A DNA stretch of 64,000 bases from Gigaspora margarita (taxonomy: Eukaryota; Glomeromycota; Glomeromycetes; Diversisporales; Gigasporaceae). The stretch covers positions 310,661 through 374,660 of the forward strand of contig WTPW01000185.1 in the NCBI GenBank assembly GCA_009809945.1, written 5' to 3'. The notes under the pieces were generated by a model. That model worked only from the letters and a program-made list of their open reading frames with translations, was not told the origin of the DNA and made no database searches. Position 1 is the stretch's first letter, and each line of letters starts with the position of its first letter. Below are positions 1 to 11,390 of this stretch, piece after piece. The position numbers and the translations under genes were made by a program.

Positions 1-842
1 AAAAAAATGGAAATTGTCACTTTTGAGTTAATTTAATTTTCACATATGACTTACTTTTTCACGCGGTTTATGCGACTGATCATAGAAAAGTGTGAAAATA
101 ATTCGTAAATGCTCAAGTGCATAAGAAAAATTAGATATTGGAAATTTCAAGGTATCTATATTTGTTATGAAATCACATACGTACTAAGTCCGTCAATGAG
201 AACATGGAAACAAGGAACTAAGCGATATCCTCAATGATCATCATATCACACGATTATGCGCTCGGCCTAAGTTAGGGTACGTATGGTTTAGGCCGATTTG
301 TTTAGTACTGGTAAACAAATGACGTTTTACATGATTTCACGTCATGTGATGATTGCTTGGTACGTACGTACTGTACATAATATGCAATAAATGCCAACGA
401 GCAGTTTCTATTATTTTAATATAAATCTTTGTTATAAGTGGTCTCATTTAAGTATCGTAAATTACCGTATCCAAGACCCGGGTCTCTTACATTCCACCAG
501 TCTTAAACCATATACTAGTCTTCGGATATAGTAAGGCCGAGAGAAGAATCTCAAAATGTATACGTATTTTATATCTATAACATGCAATCTAGATATTCGA
601 AAAAACTCCGTATTTAATTAACGAAAATTCGTTTGCAACCGGATCGAATAAATGGTGGATCTAACTATCAAAGTGGCGTACATACTATGAAAATAACAAA
701 AAAAAATAGATCTTCAAAGCAAGTTTCTTATAATCACGGTCAAATTTCATCAATTGAATTCGTATACGGATTAGTCATCGACAACCGTACTAAGGCCACG
801 CAAAGTTAATCTTTCGTATGGTTTTCCAAAATTCCAGTCATT
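1..842. other. AT-rich intergenic sequence, no gene seen
   Basis: No open frame with coding character and no RNA gene was found. The stretch contains palindromic GTACGTAC motifs (about 361-371) that recur at several places in the first 6 kb. It leads into an inverted copy of a dispersed repeat at 843. Confidence 0.5.
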
Positions 843-1096
843 GGGTCGGATTTTTTTTAATCTACTGTAAATTAATAAGTTCATGCTCACATATAATGCC
901 ACGCAAAGTTGATTTTCGATTTGTATAACATGGAATCAGAAAATTTTGGATTTTTTTTTCAGATCTATCGGATAATTCCGAAAATTAAGGTCACCATCGG
1001 GCGACATCGGAGAAACTTAAACAAAATGGAATAATTGGCACAATTGGAACTTTAAAATTTTTTTTGCTTTTTTTGAAAAATTGGGTCGGCGGGCTA
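843..1096 (-). repeat. dispersed repeat A, partial inverted copy
   Basis: Read on the minus strand, this stretch matches the 3' part of the repeat at about 31600-31830 and 58480-58700. Shared landmarks in order are GGGTCGG next to a T-run, AATCTACTGTAAA, a segment with AAATCAGAAAATTT, AAAATTAAGGTCA followed by CATCGGG, and GGCACAATTGG before AAAATTGGGTCG. Divergence is high, so this is an old copy. Its function is unknown; it could be a fragment of a longer transposon. Confidence 0.5.
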
Positions 1097-2857
1097 TCAG
1101 AATTTGCATAATACCGATACGTAATTATATAAAAAATTATTTGTATTGTAAATTAATTCATTCTAAATTATGTGATAATTTTTTTTACCTAATAAATCTT
1201 GATCCCTTACCACTATATAAATAGTACTTTATCCATATGTTTACAGCGTAAACGAAGTATTTTTGCTAATATTAACAATATTATGTAAGAACTGTTAAGT
1301 TATTTGGATGAGCTAAACGGATATCTGGATTAACCAGATCAAAATAGATTGTGGATGATAGCATGATCACGAGCTACAATCACAGAGTCTCCAGTTTAAG
1401 GGGCAACAGTCGGTCAGGCCACAAATCATACGAATCAGAATATATTTCGACAACTCATTTCAAACATAAAAGACCTTACAAATTTAGAAGGTTTATTTAA
1501 TTAAAATGAGTCAATTAAATAATAAATTACATTCGGGAGTTTTAAAAAAAGGATATAGATAGCATGGTACGAAAACGCAATTTAGGATGACATGTGGAAA
1601 TCATAATACTATGTACAATTATAAAAGAAAAAATTTTTCAAAATATACTATCCTTACCTAACACAGAAAAGGATAATACATGAACTTTCTCTAACACTAA
1701 CATTAAAATGGTTACATGTAAAATTGCTTTTACGAGTCCGTACGTCTTATTAAAAATTTAGTGTAATTTCATTAGTATTACCATCCGAATCTGTATGTCT
1801 TATGCTACTATATTATTGTGTACATACAGTACATGGGATTTTAGAATTTCGATGCTTTTAGGTGCTTTTCGACACAGAAACTTCTTGTGATACAATTGAA
1901 TCTAGTACGTACGTACAGGGCAAATAACTCCGAAGCAAACAATATTTGTAGATCGCTGCATACTCACACAATCACCTGATTTGGTCCGATTGCATGATTG
2001 TAAAAGATTGTAAAAGATTGTAAAATGCATTTTTTAGTCAAAGATCCAATATAAATTTGTTATTTTTTTCGTCTATCTCTATGCTCACTAAAAAAAATCT
2101 TTGCAAAATCGCGCAACCGGACGACAATCAGGTAATTGTTAAAGTGATTGTATGGATGTTTAAATTGTTTGTCGATCAATGCATAAGTTTGATTTAAATA
2201 TGAACTTAACGGATAAGTCCAGCATTATAAATTATATTAAATTGTGTTCCCACAAAATGAGCCCGATACGTATGTTCCGTACATACGTACTTACGTAATG
2301 GTACTGAATAAAAGAAAATGTCAAAACAGAGAATTTGAAAATAAATTCTTCAGATCACGACTTGTAGTAACGTTAAACATCTACTTAAATTTCTAATTAA
2401 CCGTCCAGTTTATCCATATAAATCAATTTCCAAAAAGATCTCGGAGATGATAAAATTCTATTCCTTTGATGAGTTTTATTGCTTTCTTTTCGGCAACATT
2501 GCATAGTGTCTATCAGTTAGTTTTATTATTAGTCAAAGTTTCACAAGTTCATCATTTATCTTTATTAAAACTATTTAGTACAATAAAATTATCATTGTTA
2601 AATTATATATTTTTTGATTTACAAACTTTGGTTTAGTTTTGGAATGTAGCAATATTTTTTTTCATTGTAACTTTAAAATACTGTAAATAATTATTTATTC
2701 TTACAGTATCATATAAACTCCGTTACGCCATGCAATTATTTTTCTGAAATCCGTGCAGAATATTTGTTGCAGGCTTAGTCCTCTATTTAAGCAATGAACT
2801 TCACATGTATAATGTTTTAAATACCCACTCCATAAACGTACACCCATCAATAAAATT
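1097..2857. other. AT-rich upstream region of the 2858 gene
   Basis: No gene recognised. The last 100 bases before the ATG at 2858 hold a TATTTAA element (about 2782) and AT-rich sequence that could serve as a core promoter, but nothing firmer can be said. More GTACGTAC motifs lie near 1905 and 2275-2300. Confidence 0.35.
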
Positions 2858-4174
2858 ATGGATCAAGAAATCTCAATTAACATTAAAATTAACATATTTA
2901 AACGTATTAAAAAACCATTAAATCTGATGTTGACTTGCAAGGAATGGCGCAGCGTCGCAAACAATAGTGAGGTTAAAGCTGAATGGGTTATTAATACCTA
3001 CGGAAGAGCACATGCTCTTTTTCATGCAGTGCGATTAGGCCCATCATTTATTGACCTACCTACTGCTCAAGCTATGATTACGAAACGCGTAATTCTTTCA
3101 AGATACTTTATTCAAATGCTTCTCCTTCATTATGGAAATTACGATCCTAATTTAATAGGGCAAAAAATCACGCATAATGTTAGACAAACAGACGCTGATC
3201 GAGTCAAGTCATTGCAAGAAAGAGTACGTACCTCTTGGGCTAGTGATTTAGAATTGGCTGTTTATTCTTATTTTCTTATAGTAGCACAAAGCCAACTTGA
3301 AGGCAATAACCTTTGCATGAAAGGCAATTATATGGAACTTTTCCATTTTCTTTCTTTCAGACCACATGTGATTAAGGATGCACCGAGTATTCTGCAAAAA
3401 AATATGATTGCTATTGAAGATTTAATACTTAACAAAGAGATTATACCATTCCCTCCCAGACTTCATAGGAAATTTACTGAACATTACACTCAACATACTC
3501 CTGAGGAATATCCGTCTAAAGATGGTTACGAGAATAATAGACAGTTAAATATTATTGCTCGTGCAATCTTAATTTGCAAAAATTTAGTTTCATTGTGGAA
3601 AATAATTGGTTATTATAAGATTTTTAATGACGTAAATAATCTCGTAATTCAAGGATCACTTCTCATTCTTTTCCCATCAAACCCACAAGCTGAGTGGATT
3701 CGACCAGATGTTAAATTTCAACTAAGTTATAATGTTATAAGGAATATTCTGTATTTATTTGAAGATAGACTAGAAGATATTGGTGAAAGATTAATAGAAT
3801 CTTTTACACGTATATATATCAAACAAGATTCTCGAGACAACATTCTAAATCGTTATTTAATAGAATCATCAAGATCTAAAAACAGTTCAAATAAACCTGT
3901 CAATCAGACTTTTGCCGTTCAACGCCAAAATAATAATCATCAGCTTCAAAGACTACAAAATACTGGCAGCTTTCAAAGAGCATTAAATACCGGCAGACAA
4001 GCTGCAGGACCTCAAACAATTCCAAATTTGTTTATCGATACTTATACTCCTGTTCAACAATATAATGACCTAATTGGTGGCTCAAATCCATTCTTTATAA
4101 CTCAAGATGTGGAAATTTCGCCACAAAGTACCCAATTCTTAATGCATTTATTTTTAGGGTTCTCATTCACATAA
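2858..4174 (+). CDS. F-box-like family protein with divergent C-terminus (438 aa)
   Basis: An intact 438-residue frame. Residues about 8-35 (INIKINIFKRIKKPLNLMLT, then CKEWRSVA) look like the N-terminal half of a fungal F-box, a motif that would recruit the protein to an SCF ubiquitin ligase; that function is inference. Residues 1-346 align along their length with the 601-aa protein at 49158-50963: shared blocks include AEW.IN.YGKAHALFHAV, SQYFIQ/SRYFIQ, PWASDL/SWASDL, CMKGN..ELFHFLS and HVIKDAP. Relative to that paralog it lacks about 15 residues before FQLSYN. After SNKP (about residue 346, nt 3896) similarity stops and a Gln/Asn-rich tail follows, so the C-terminal third is not homologous. 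The codon after the break begins GT, leaving open an unrecognised splice donor. The ATG at 2858 is the first in frame and matches the paralog's start region. No intron is needed to keep the frame. Confidence 0.8.
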   Translation: MDQEISINIKINIFKRIKKPLNLMLTCKEWRSVANNSEVKAEWVINTYGRAHALFHAVRLGPSFIDLPTAQAMITKRVILSRYFIQMLLLHYGNYDPNLIGQKITHNVRQTDADRVKSLQERVRTSWASDLELAVYSYFLIVAQSQLEGNNLCMKGNYMELFHFLSFRPHVIKDAPSILQKNMIAIEDLILNKEIIPFPPRLHRKFTEHYTQHTPEEYPSKDGYENNRQLNIIARAILICKNLVSLWKIIGYYKIFNDVNNLVIQGSLLILFPSNPQAEWIRPDVKFQLSYNVIRNILYLFEDRLEDIGERLIESFTRIYIKQDSRDNILNRYLIESSRSKNSSNKPVNQTFAVQRQNNNHQLQRLQNTGSFQRALNTGRQAAGPQTIPNLFIDTYTPVQQYNDLIGGSNPFFITQDVEISPQSTQFLMHLFLGFSFT

Positions 4175-4327
4175 ATACGGTTATGCATCGCATGATTTTT
4201 ATATATACTTATAATGCCGGCGAAGTAATATAATACCGTTATTAAAATAGTAAATATTATTGCTATCATTATTATTATATGTTTGATTATAAAAATGCAA
4301 AAATCATAAATATTTAAAATATTAAAT

Positions 4328-4475
4328 TAGGCAAAATCTAAAATTTAAATATGCTTATAATATATAAGATTTTAGTTTTAAGTTTAAATATTAAGTTATG
4401 AGATGTAATTGGCAAAATCTAAATTTAAAATATGTTTATAATATATAAGATTTTAGTTATAAGTTTAAATATTAC
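4328..4475. repeat. two-copy tandem repeat (~82 bp)
   Basis: Two adjacent copies of an AT-rich segment carrying GGCAAAATCTAAA, CTTATAATATATAAG and GATTTTAGTT. They lie about 150 bases after the stop codon of the preceding gene. Nothing indicates a function. Confidence 0.7.
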
Positions 4476-4733
4476 ATTGCAAATAATGAAATTTTTTTAG
4501 GTAAAAAATTCGTGAATAAACTTAATGATAAAGAATACGAATCTCTCGAAATAATTTATTAAAAGATAATGCGGTCAGATAATTAAACATGTCAATGATT
4601 GAGTGTAAAATGATATTTGAGCTGATTACAAATTAAAATTTGGTATAGATTTTAGGATAAGATTTAATTATAAAAATTTTGCTGTTTTTTGAAATCATAA
4701 ATTTATTTTCTCTGTTTATTTTTTGCAAGTTAA

Positions 4734-5224
4734 TTAAGGCCGTTCGAATTTGATTCTTCGGTTAACATCGCCTCCCAGTTGAAGTCTCCCAAAAAATGAA
4801 CAACTAATCAAAACGCTGGATACCTCAGCTATCCCGGTATCGCCTGAAAAAGTTGCAGTCACGTGATGATGAACAGCAAATTGGACAATAATTGATTTGA
4901 TTTGATGAACGTAACACGATCTGTAAGATTCAAAACAAACGTTCGTTTTGCAAAAATTTGCATAGGGAACCACCTGCGCATTAACAATAAGTTTTCTTGA
5001 GTGATTTTGCTATCAGTAACTCTAACCATTAAGCCAAATATAAGCTTTAGCCCTAATATAAATGAACTTTAAAATTTTATTCAATGATCATGTGATCGCA
5101 ACTTTCAGGGAAGATTGGAAAACTCTCGCCGATCACTTAATTTACATCGACCAATGAAATTGGCCTAAATTGTTCATTTTATATATTCGTTTCATTTTAC
5201 CCCTCCCCCTTCCTTCGGCCTAAG
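4734..5224. mobile_element. non-autonomous inverted-repeat element, family M (copy I)
   Basis: Starts with AAGGCCGTTCGAATTTGATT and TCGGTTAACATCG and ends near TTCGGCCTAAG. In reverse orientation it matches 32490-32960 and 33206-33440: AAAATGAACAACTAATC, the CAGTTGAAGTC segment, and TTCATTTTATATATTCG. About 270 bases between 4860 and 5130 have no counterpart in the other copies and may be a nested insertion. No transposase is encoded, so mobilisation would be in trans. Confidence 0.55.
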
Positions 5225-5660
5225 CACAATAATCTCGAATTGCATAATAATGAGATGACGTTTTGCAAAAAGGCGTGACACCTTGATTATCAAGGAAATA
5301 TTAATGATTCTAGATTTTCTTTAGATCAGTTATGTTTTCTAACGTATCTCTGTATTTGTTGAATCAGTGATTTTCATGATATTTGATCTGCAGAAGTCAT
5401 ATTCTATAGCAGTAAATATTGACTAGAATATGTCGCATCATGCCGTGTCATCCAATCATTTGTTTACAGAACAAATTTTATGATATTACAGTAATCTGTC
5501 ATACCAAATAATATGTAAAACAGTTGAGTTATCAACAATTCAAAATAAATTAATATGAATTTTCGAAAATGCTCATACAAGCTGTGAATCACAAAAAATT
5601 TGGCAAACAAATTCTGTGCAATGTTTTGTCGATCATGTGGCACAGCAAAATTATTTAATA

Positions 5661-5678
5661 TTAGGGTTAGGGTTAGGG
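5661..5678 (+). repeat. three TTAGGG units, interstitial
   Basis: Three exact TTAGGG repeats inside ordinary AT-rich sequence. TTAGGG is the telomere unit of many fungi, but three units can arise by chance or by double-strand-break repair. Confidence 0.8.
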
Positions 5679-5714
5679 TCATGTGTCATTTATATGGTAC
5701 CTGAAAAATTTTAG

Positions 5715-5989
5715 CGTACAGTACGTACTGTAGCAAACATACTATTCTTGATAGATCGGCAGTACTGTTCTTGATGGAGTTAAAAAAAAAATTATTTGAG
5801 CACTTTCTTGATAGGATTTTAAAACGAACCCTAATCCTAATTTTTTATGTATAATAGGTAGTATTTAGAGGCTCTTTTTTTAGATCCTATCAAGAACAGT
5901 ATGTAAATCGATTTTTTCCTATGCACCCATCAAGAACAGTACCGACGATCAATCAAGAAGTATATTTGCCGTACTGTACGTACTGTACG
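5715..5989. mobile_element. foldback element with ~60-bp inverted ends
   Basis: The two ends are inverted copies. From outside in, each carries CGTACAGTACGTACTGTA, then an ATACT...CTTGAT segment, then GTACTGTTCTTGATGG. The phrase ATCAAGAACAGTA and its complement recur four times inside. Direct repeats containing AAAAATTTTAGCGTACAG flank it at about 5704 and 6037. It has no coding capacity. Confidence 0.65.
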
Positions 5990-6148
5990 TATAATTTGTT
6001 TCCGACATCTGATTGGGTGGCAAAAGCGATCGGCAAAAATTTTAGCGTACAGCATGTACAGTCATTACGTAATCACAACAATCCCAAATTAAAACTCAGT
6101 TAGCTAACCACAACTTTTAAATCATGATCATAATTGCACGATAACATC

Positions 6149-6298
6149 GATATTGGATCATGCGATGATAAATATTACAAAATTTGTTCTGTCGGAACAA
6201 ATGATTGGTCGAAACGTGCCGCTACGCGGCACGTGTCAGCCAATCATTTGCTCCGACAAAACAAATTTCATGATATTAATCGTTGCATGACCAATATC
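6149..6298. mobile_element. 150-bp near-perfect hairpin element
   Basis: The whole segment is one inverted repeat with its centre at 6223-6225 (loop TAC). The inner stem CGTGCCGC/GCGGCACG is perfect. Outside it the arms share TGTCGGA.CAAATGATTGG, AAATTTGTT and GATATTGG..CATGC. A partial relative lies at about 5400-5500 (CCAATCATTTG, ACAAATTTTATGATATTA). It behaves like a MITE and could fold into a stable RNA or cruciform. Confidence 0.75.
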
Positions 6299-7095
6299 TT
6301 ATAATTACGCGGCATATCACTAGTCATGTGTCAGATAGAGAGTCTATGTAGCAAAACTGCCCAACGAAAACTTTTTGTTAGAGCATTAAAGGATTTTTAA
6401 CCAAATGAAATGTTTTGAAATTTCTGTTCGTGTTACGTTACACCTGATTTTGAAATCTTATTTGTGGATCAGGAGATCCGCGCCACATGATCTACAAAAC
6501 CTGGCACAGAATTTTTGTTTGCAAAAATTTGCGTAGTCTTGTTTCTCATATATATTTGGCTGTTCAAAGTTGTTAATTTTTTACGTCCCAAGCAAATTGC
6601 AACATTAGGTCATATTCACAAATATACCACACACAAATCAAATACTGTGTTTAGTCTATCACAATAAACAATTTTATCGCGTTATCCGCATGGAATTACG
6701 CCATATTCCATACATTTAATCAAATTACTAAAACAAATTAGAGCGTAACTTGATGAATCCAGAAGTGCCCCGAGAACTTTGCTATTGTTCATACAATTGC
6801 TGTTTTAACGGAGTTAAGAAATCTTTATTTTCCGTTTATAGAAATCAACTTAGATCCGTAACACAAATTCCAAAAAAGGAAAAACAAAATAGAGGACATT
6901 TCGCGAATGGTTGATCAAAACTATTATTTGATGTAACGTATCACAATCAAGAGATTCAAAACAAACCTTGTTGCATATGAAATTCGCCTTTTGTGTTCTA
7001 GCAAAAAACCTTCCTTGAGAAATTTTATCATATATGTGGCAAATATTTAACCCTACATACAAACGCTAACCTAACATTTCCTAATTGGTTGTTCC

Positions 7096-7234
7096 CAGGG
7101 TTGGCAATGGAGCAAATGGAGCTAAATGGTTGTGCGAATGGAGCTCAATAAGTTAGTATCTATTGGCTCCATTCAGAGCTCAATTGACTCCATTCGCAGC
7201 TCCATTGGGCTCCATTGACTCCATTGCCAACCTG
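7096..7234. mobile_element. hAT-type MITE (139 bp)
   Basis: Terminal inverted repeats CAGGGTTGGCAATGGAG and, reversed, CAGGTTGGCAATGGAG. Flanking 8-bp repeats are GTTGTTCC (7088-7095) and GTTGCTCC (7235-7242), one mismatch. An 8-bp duplication with CAGGGTTGG-type ends is the signature of the hAT superfamily. The interior is built of more copies of the AATGGAGC motif in both orientations. No transposase is present. Confidence 0.75.
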
Positions 7235-7405
7235 GTTGCTCCTTTCTTGAAGCATATTAATACATTTCTGTTTAGACACACTAAATGCCTTTGCATAAAT
7301 TGATCCTGATGCAGAAAACTTCACGTCATTAGTTACGCTTCATATTAAATCCCGTTTGGCGTAATTTTAGCATTGTTATAACTAATGTATCGTTATGATA
7401 CAGTA

Positions 7406-7703
7406 TGTTGCCGAAAATAAGCTACCTCCGAAAATAAGCTGCCCCCTGATTTTTTTCAAAATCTTAAAAATCCCGTCAGCAGTTGCTATATATAAAAGTC
7501 TAAATTTTACTAAGTAACCTCAAAAGTGTTATTAAGTAAAGTTGCTCAGGACATCAAGATACAACTACTATAAAAATTTGGTGTCATTTGGACAACTTTT
7601 ATTAGTACGTTTTTCAATTTTCAAAATTCGACATTCCGAAAATAAGCCACCCCACGTTTTTGTGTAACTTTTTGCCCAAAAAAGTAGCTTATTTTCGGAA
7701 CTA
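7406..7703. mobile_element. TA-flanked MITE, Tc1/mariner-like (298 bp)
   Basis: Inverted ends carry CCGAAAATAAGCTAC on the left and its complement on the right, flanked by TA at 7404-7405 and 7704-7705. A second inner CCGAAAATAAG copy occurs near each end. TA duplication points to Tc1/mariner-type mobilisation. There is no open frame. Confidence 0.65.
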
Positions 7704-10085
7704 TATGGTAACATTTATGCACTTTTGTCTGATATCAATAAAACAAGGTCAGCACATCTCAAATTTGGAATATGCATGGTGCAAATCATTTATTTAGCCG
7801 CATTTATCTGCGCCATTAAGTAATTTAAGGAGATATATTCGGGAACAAGTAATCAAACAATACCTTATTTATTATTAATCTTCAAAATTTTCTGGTATGC
7901 TTTTTCTAAAATTGTGTCTCCTCAACGAATATTCGGAATTGTTTAAAAAAAAAAATTATTTTAGATCTTAATTAAGGCTACAAGTTAATGTCTTTTTGAA
8001 ATCCGTACGTAAGTTACAATTTGAATTTTTAGATAATTTGCGCTATATTATAAATATTCTCTTTTAACTAAATTAGTTTAGAATTCTTTTTACGAATACT
8101 GAACCGAGACCACAAGGGTTCTTTAAAATTTAGCGAGACTTAATAAATTTGCACGATCATTTTCTGCAGTATTGTGACCAATTATGAAAAATAATATTTT
8201 TATGCATAGACTGTATCGTAATATACGTAATTGATAAATTTATTGATTCGTGCTTTATCATATTTTCTCAAGGGACGAATATAGAGCTTGGAGTCGAATT
8301 TACTTTGCTATAAATAGTGTAAATCTCATTAAAATGTTTCAAATTTTGCTGATTAAACTTATTAAGATTTATCTATTCACACTTGTATAAATAGAATACT
8401 CAAACCGTTTAATTAGATTACAAAATTCTGAATTTTACGTAATCTTTATAATCGGATTAGGTTAGCATACTGGTGTTACAAATTGTCAAAATTTCTTCAA
8501 TCAATTAGTTGCTCAATTAGTTGACAATTAGTTGATATCCAAAAAGTTCAATAGATTAGTTACGATTTTCGATTTTCAATTTGTATCACTATAGCATACT
8601 AGAATGCGATTTAGTCAAATTTAGGCATTCATCGATATGTAATTTGTTTACATTATTGATGAAGAAAGGCTGAGTTAGTAATTTCTTATCGATAATCATT
8701 ATAAAAAACGGATATTATGCAAAATTTCAAATCATTTTTCGGAATGTCTTTTAAATAGATACTTTTAGCAGTATACTTCACATTTCAATTGTTTTTAAGT
8801 CATCTATCTTGATGAATTTCTGGTATGGAGCAGTACAAAAATAACTTTTCAAGATGTTGATGATAAAATAATAACCAATACAAATAAAAAAAAACAAATA
8901 TTAGAATAATAAAATCTGCCGTATAATAAGGAATGCCAGAAGATAAGAATAAATTCACGCAGCATACAGTATAGTAATTAATTTCAGAAGTAACCATATA
9001 TTTAAATTATCCGATTTGATGAATCAATCAAGGTAACTTTCATTGTCACGGAAAAACTACCAATTTGTTTGAAATCGTATCTATTTCGGTACTACCATCC
9101 AATTTGGGCAGATAATTAATGTTGGCGGAAAATAATAAGCCCATTCCGATAGATGAAATGAAGATCATTTCATGCAAAATTCTTAAAAAATACAGCTTCA
9201 TGTGAATATTTTGTATTTATGATCATTATTTTTTATATCTTTCTGCCATCAATGGATTTTAAGCAGTCACCTCATCATAATCAAACCGATATATGCTTAA
9301 CAATTTTATTAGCCATTTCAGCAAAATTTTATTTCGACAATTTGTCTTATCTTCTCAATTAAAGTTGTTTAAAACTAAAGTGCATATTAACTTTTTTAAA
9401 TATTTAAAATTTGGGACAATTGAATATTCTTTGATATTGACGGAAAATCTTTTGGAAATTCAAAAGTACGTCTCGCATCAGATGATCATATTTAAATATC
9501 ATCTTTCATTCTTTACGTCAACGTGAATAGGTCTGTCAAAATTTAGATTTACTGTATATGATTACCTAATTAATCTTGAGCGAAGCGAGAATTATATAAA
9601 GATTTTTAATAATGTGACTTTCTATAAATCAAATTTTCTATATTAACAAGCGTCACATCACACAGTTGTGTTCATTACTGTATAATACACAGGTCCAACT
9701 ATAAAATTTCTGTGCCCTATCGGGAAGACGATAGGTCACATAAATTGCAACAATATGTCGTAGAAACTTTCCGATATGTGGCATGTGATAGCTAGCCGAT
9801 ATTTGGTGCGTATCTGCGGCATATTGGCTTGGCACATATCAGCAAATTTCTGTACCCTATATATGGAATTACTGCAAAGATATCGACAGTATATTGACTA
9901 GCAGATATTTTGGTAATATTTATATGATATTGACAATATAGTTCAAATTATAAACTTTATTAATTTTATTTTTAATAAAAAATAAATTTATTACAGGTTC
10001 GAAATTGTTACATCAAGCAAATAATATAAAACATATTCAAATCACTAACTATCCAACCAAACACTACCCAACTTTTCAATGCTAG
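7704..10085. other. AT-rich stretch without recognisable genes
   Basis: Short open frames exist (for example 9293-9526) but they are low in complexity and lack any family resemblance. Around 9650-9960 are short repeated words such as CCGATATTTGG and CATATTGGCT with no clear element borders. Confidence 0.45.
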
Positions 10086-11204
10086 CCCCAATCAATCAAC
10101 TACAATAATTATAATAGTCACCAAAGTCAAAAATGTAATTGTATACGAAGAAGCAATGAAGAAGACCTACTTAGAAAAGAAAGAGAAGGTAGTTAAACAT
10201 GTTCATGAAACTAAAATCAACTACAATATTTATAATAGTCACAAAGTCAAAAACGTAATTGCATATGAAGAAGCGATGAAAAAGACCCACCTAAAAAAGA
10301 AAGAGAAGAGTGGTAGTTAAACATGTCCACGAAACTAATATCAACTACAATATTTATAATAGTCACCAAAGTCAAAACGTAATTGCATACGAAGAAGCGA
10401 TAAAGAAGACCCACCTAGAAAAAGAAAGAGAAGAGTGGTAGTTAAACATGTTCACAGACCCAAAATCAACTACAATATTTATAATAGTTACCAAAATCAA
10501 AAATGTAATTGCATATGAAGAAGCAATGAAGAAGACCCATCTAGAAAAAGAAAGAGGAGAGTGGTAGTTAAACATGTCCATGAAACTAAAATCAGCTACA
10601 ATATTTATACTGTCTTTCTCCTCTATAATCACATGATCTGTATTATACAAATTGTGTAATTGTATGAAGGCTTTTATTATGATGTGCTTATAAAGAGTTA
10701 TTTTTATAAGTTTATTAGTAAAGTGGTTGCAAACTTTGGTGTGATTATAAAAAGGTTTTACTATGATGTGATTATATAGGAGGTAATTATATAGGAGGAG
10801 ATAGTAATAGTTACCAAAGTCAAAAATGTAATTGCATATGAAAAAGCAATAAAGAAGACTCATCTAGAAAAAGAAAGAGAAGAGTGGTAGTTAAACATGT
10901 CTACAAAACTAAAATCAACTACAATATTTATAATAGTCACCAAAGTCAAAAACATAATTGCATATGAAGAAATGATGAAGGAAATCTATCTAGAAAAAAA
11001 AAGAGAATAGTAGTTAAACATGTTCACAAAACCAAAATCAACTACAATATTTATAATAGTTACCAAAGTCAAAAATGTAATTGTATATTAAAAGCGATGA
11101 ATAAGACCTATCTAGTTAAATATGTCCATAAACCAAAATCAACTACAACAATTATAATAGTTACTAATGTTGAAAACGTAATTGCATATGAAAAAGCAGT
11201 AATG
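10086..11204 (+). repeat. ~123-bp tandem array, part 1 (about 8 units)
   Basis: Repeats begin ACTACAATATTTATAATAG and continue through ACCAAAGTCAAAAA, GTAATTGCATATGAAGAAGC, GATGAAGAAGACCCA and AGAAAAAGAAAGAG to TAGTTAAACATG. Unit starts lie at about 10099, 10221, 10346, 10469, 10596, 10918, 11040 and 11143. Several units contain a complete micro-ORF on the plus strand, ATG to stop, ending six bases before the next ATG; intact ones are 10448-10567 (39 aa) and 10897-11010 (37 aa). The minus strand is also open over 41-codon repeats. Whether either is expressed is unknown. One unit is split by the element at 10610-10804. The array resumes at 14630 and 23750. Confidence 0.85.
10610..10804. mobile_element. 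TA-flanked 195-bp element inside an array unit
   Basis: It interrupts an array unit exactly at TA (10608-10609 and 10805-10806); removing it restores the usual ATATTTATAATAGTTACC of the repeat. The ends are imperfect inverted repeats (CTGTCTTTCTCCTCTATA against CTATCTCCTCCTATATA), and CTATAATCACAT and its complement recur inside. A Tc1/mariner-type MITE is the best reading. Confidence 0.75.
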
Positions 11205-11206
11205 GT

Positions 11207-11294
11207 AAATGACCTGAAATAACCCAAATGACCCAAATAACAAATGACTAGTTATTGGGTCATTTCGAGGCTCAAATGATCTAGAAGGTCATTT
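11207..11294. repeat. AAATGACC palindrome cluster
   Basis: Bounded by AAATGACCT and AGGTCATTT. Inside, 11226-11265 forms a hairpin: AAATGACCCAAATAAC pairs with GTTATTGGGTCATTT with one bulge and a short loop. Could be a tiny foldback element or a protein-binding cluster; no further evidence. Confidence 0.6.
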
Positions 11295-11390
11295 AACATA
11301 TGTTAGTTAAAATTCTAATGCTCTTTAACCAATCAGAATTGGTCAGCAAACAAAATTAAAACATAATCAATAATTGTAGCTATAAGTCAA

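Noticed and set aside
5661-5678. chromosome end
   Set aside because: Only three TTAGGG units, embedded in ordinary sequence on both sides.
10372-10863. 163-codon minus-strand frame as a membrane protein
   Set aside because: It is the complement of the ~123-bp tandem array plus a nested element. The repeat unit explains its openness.
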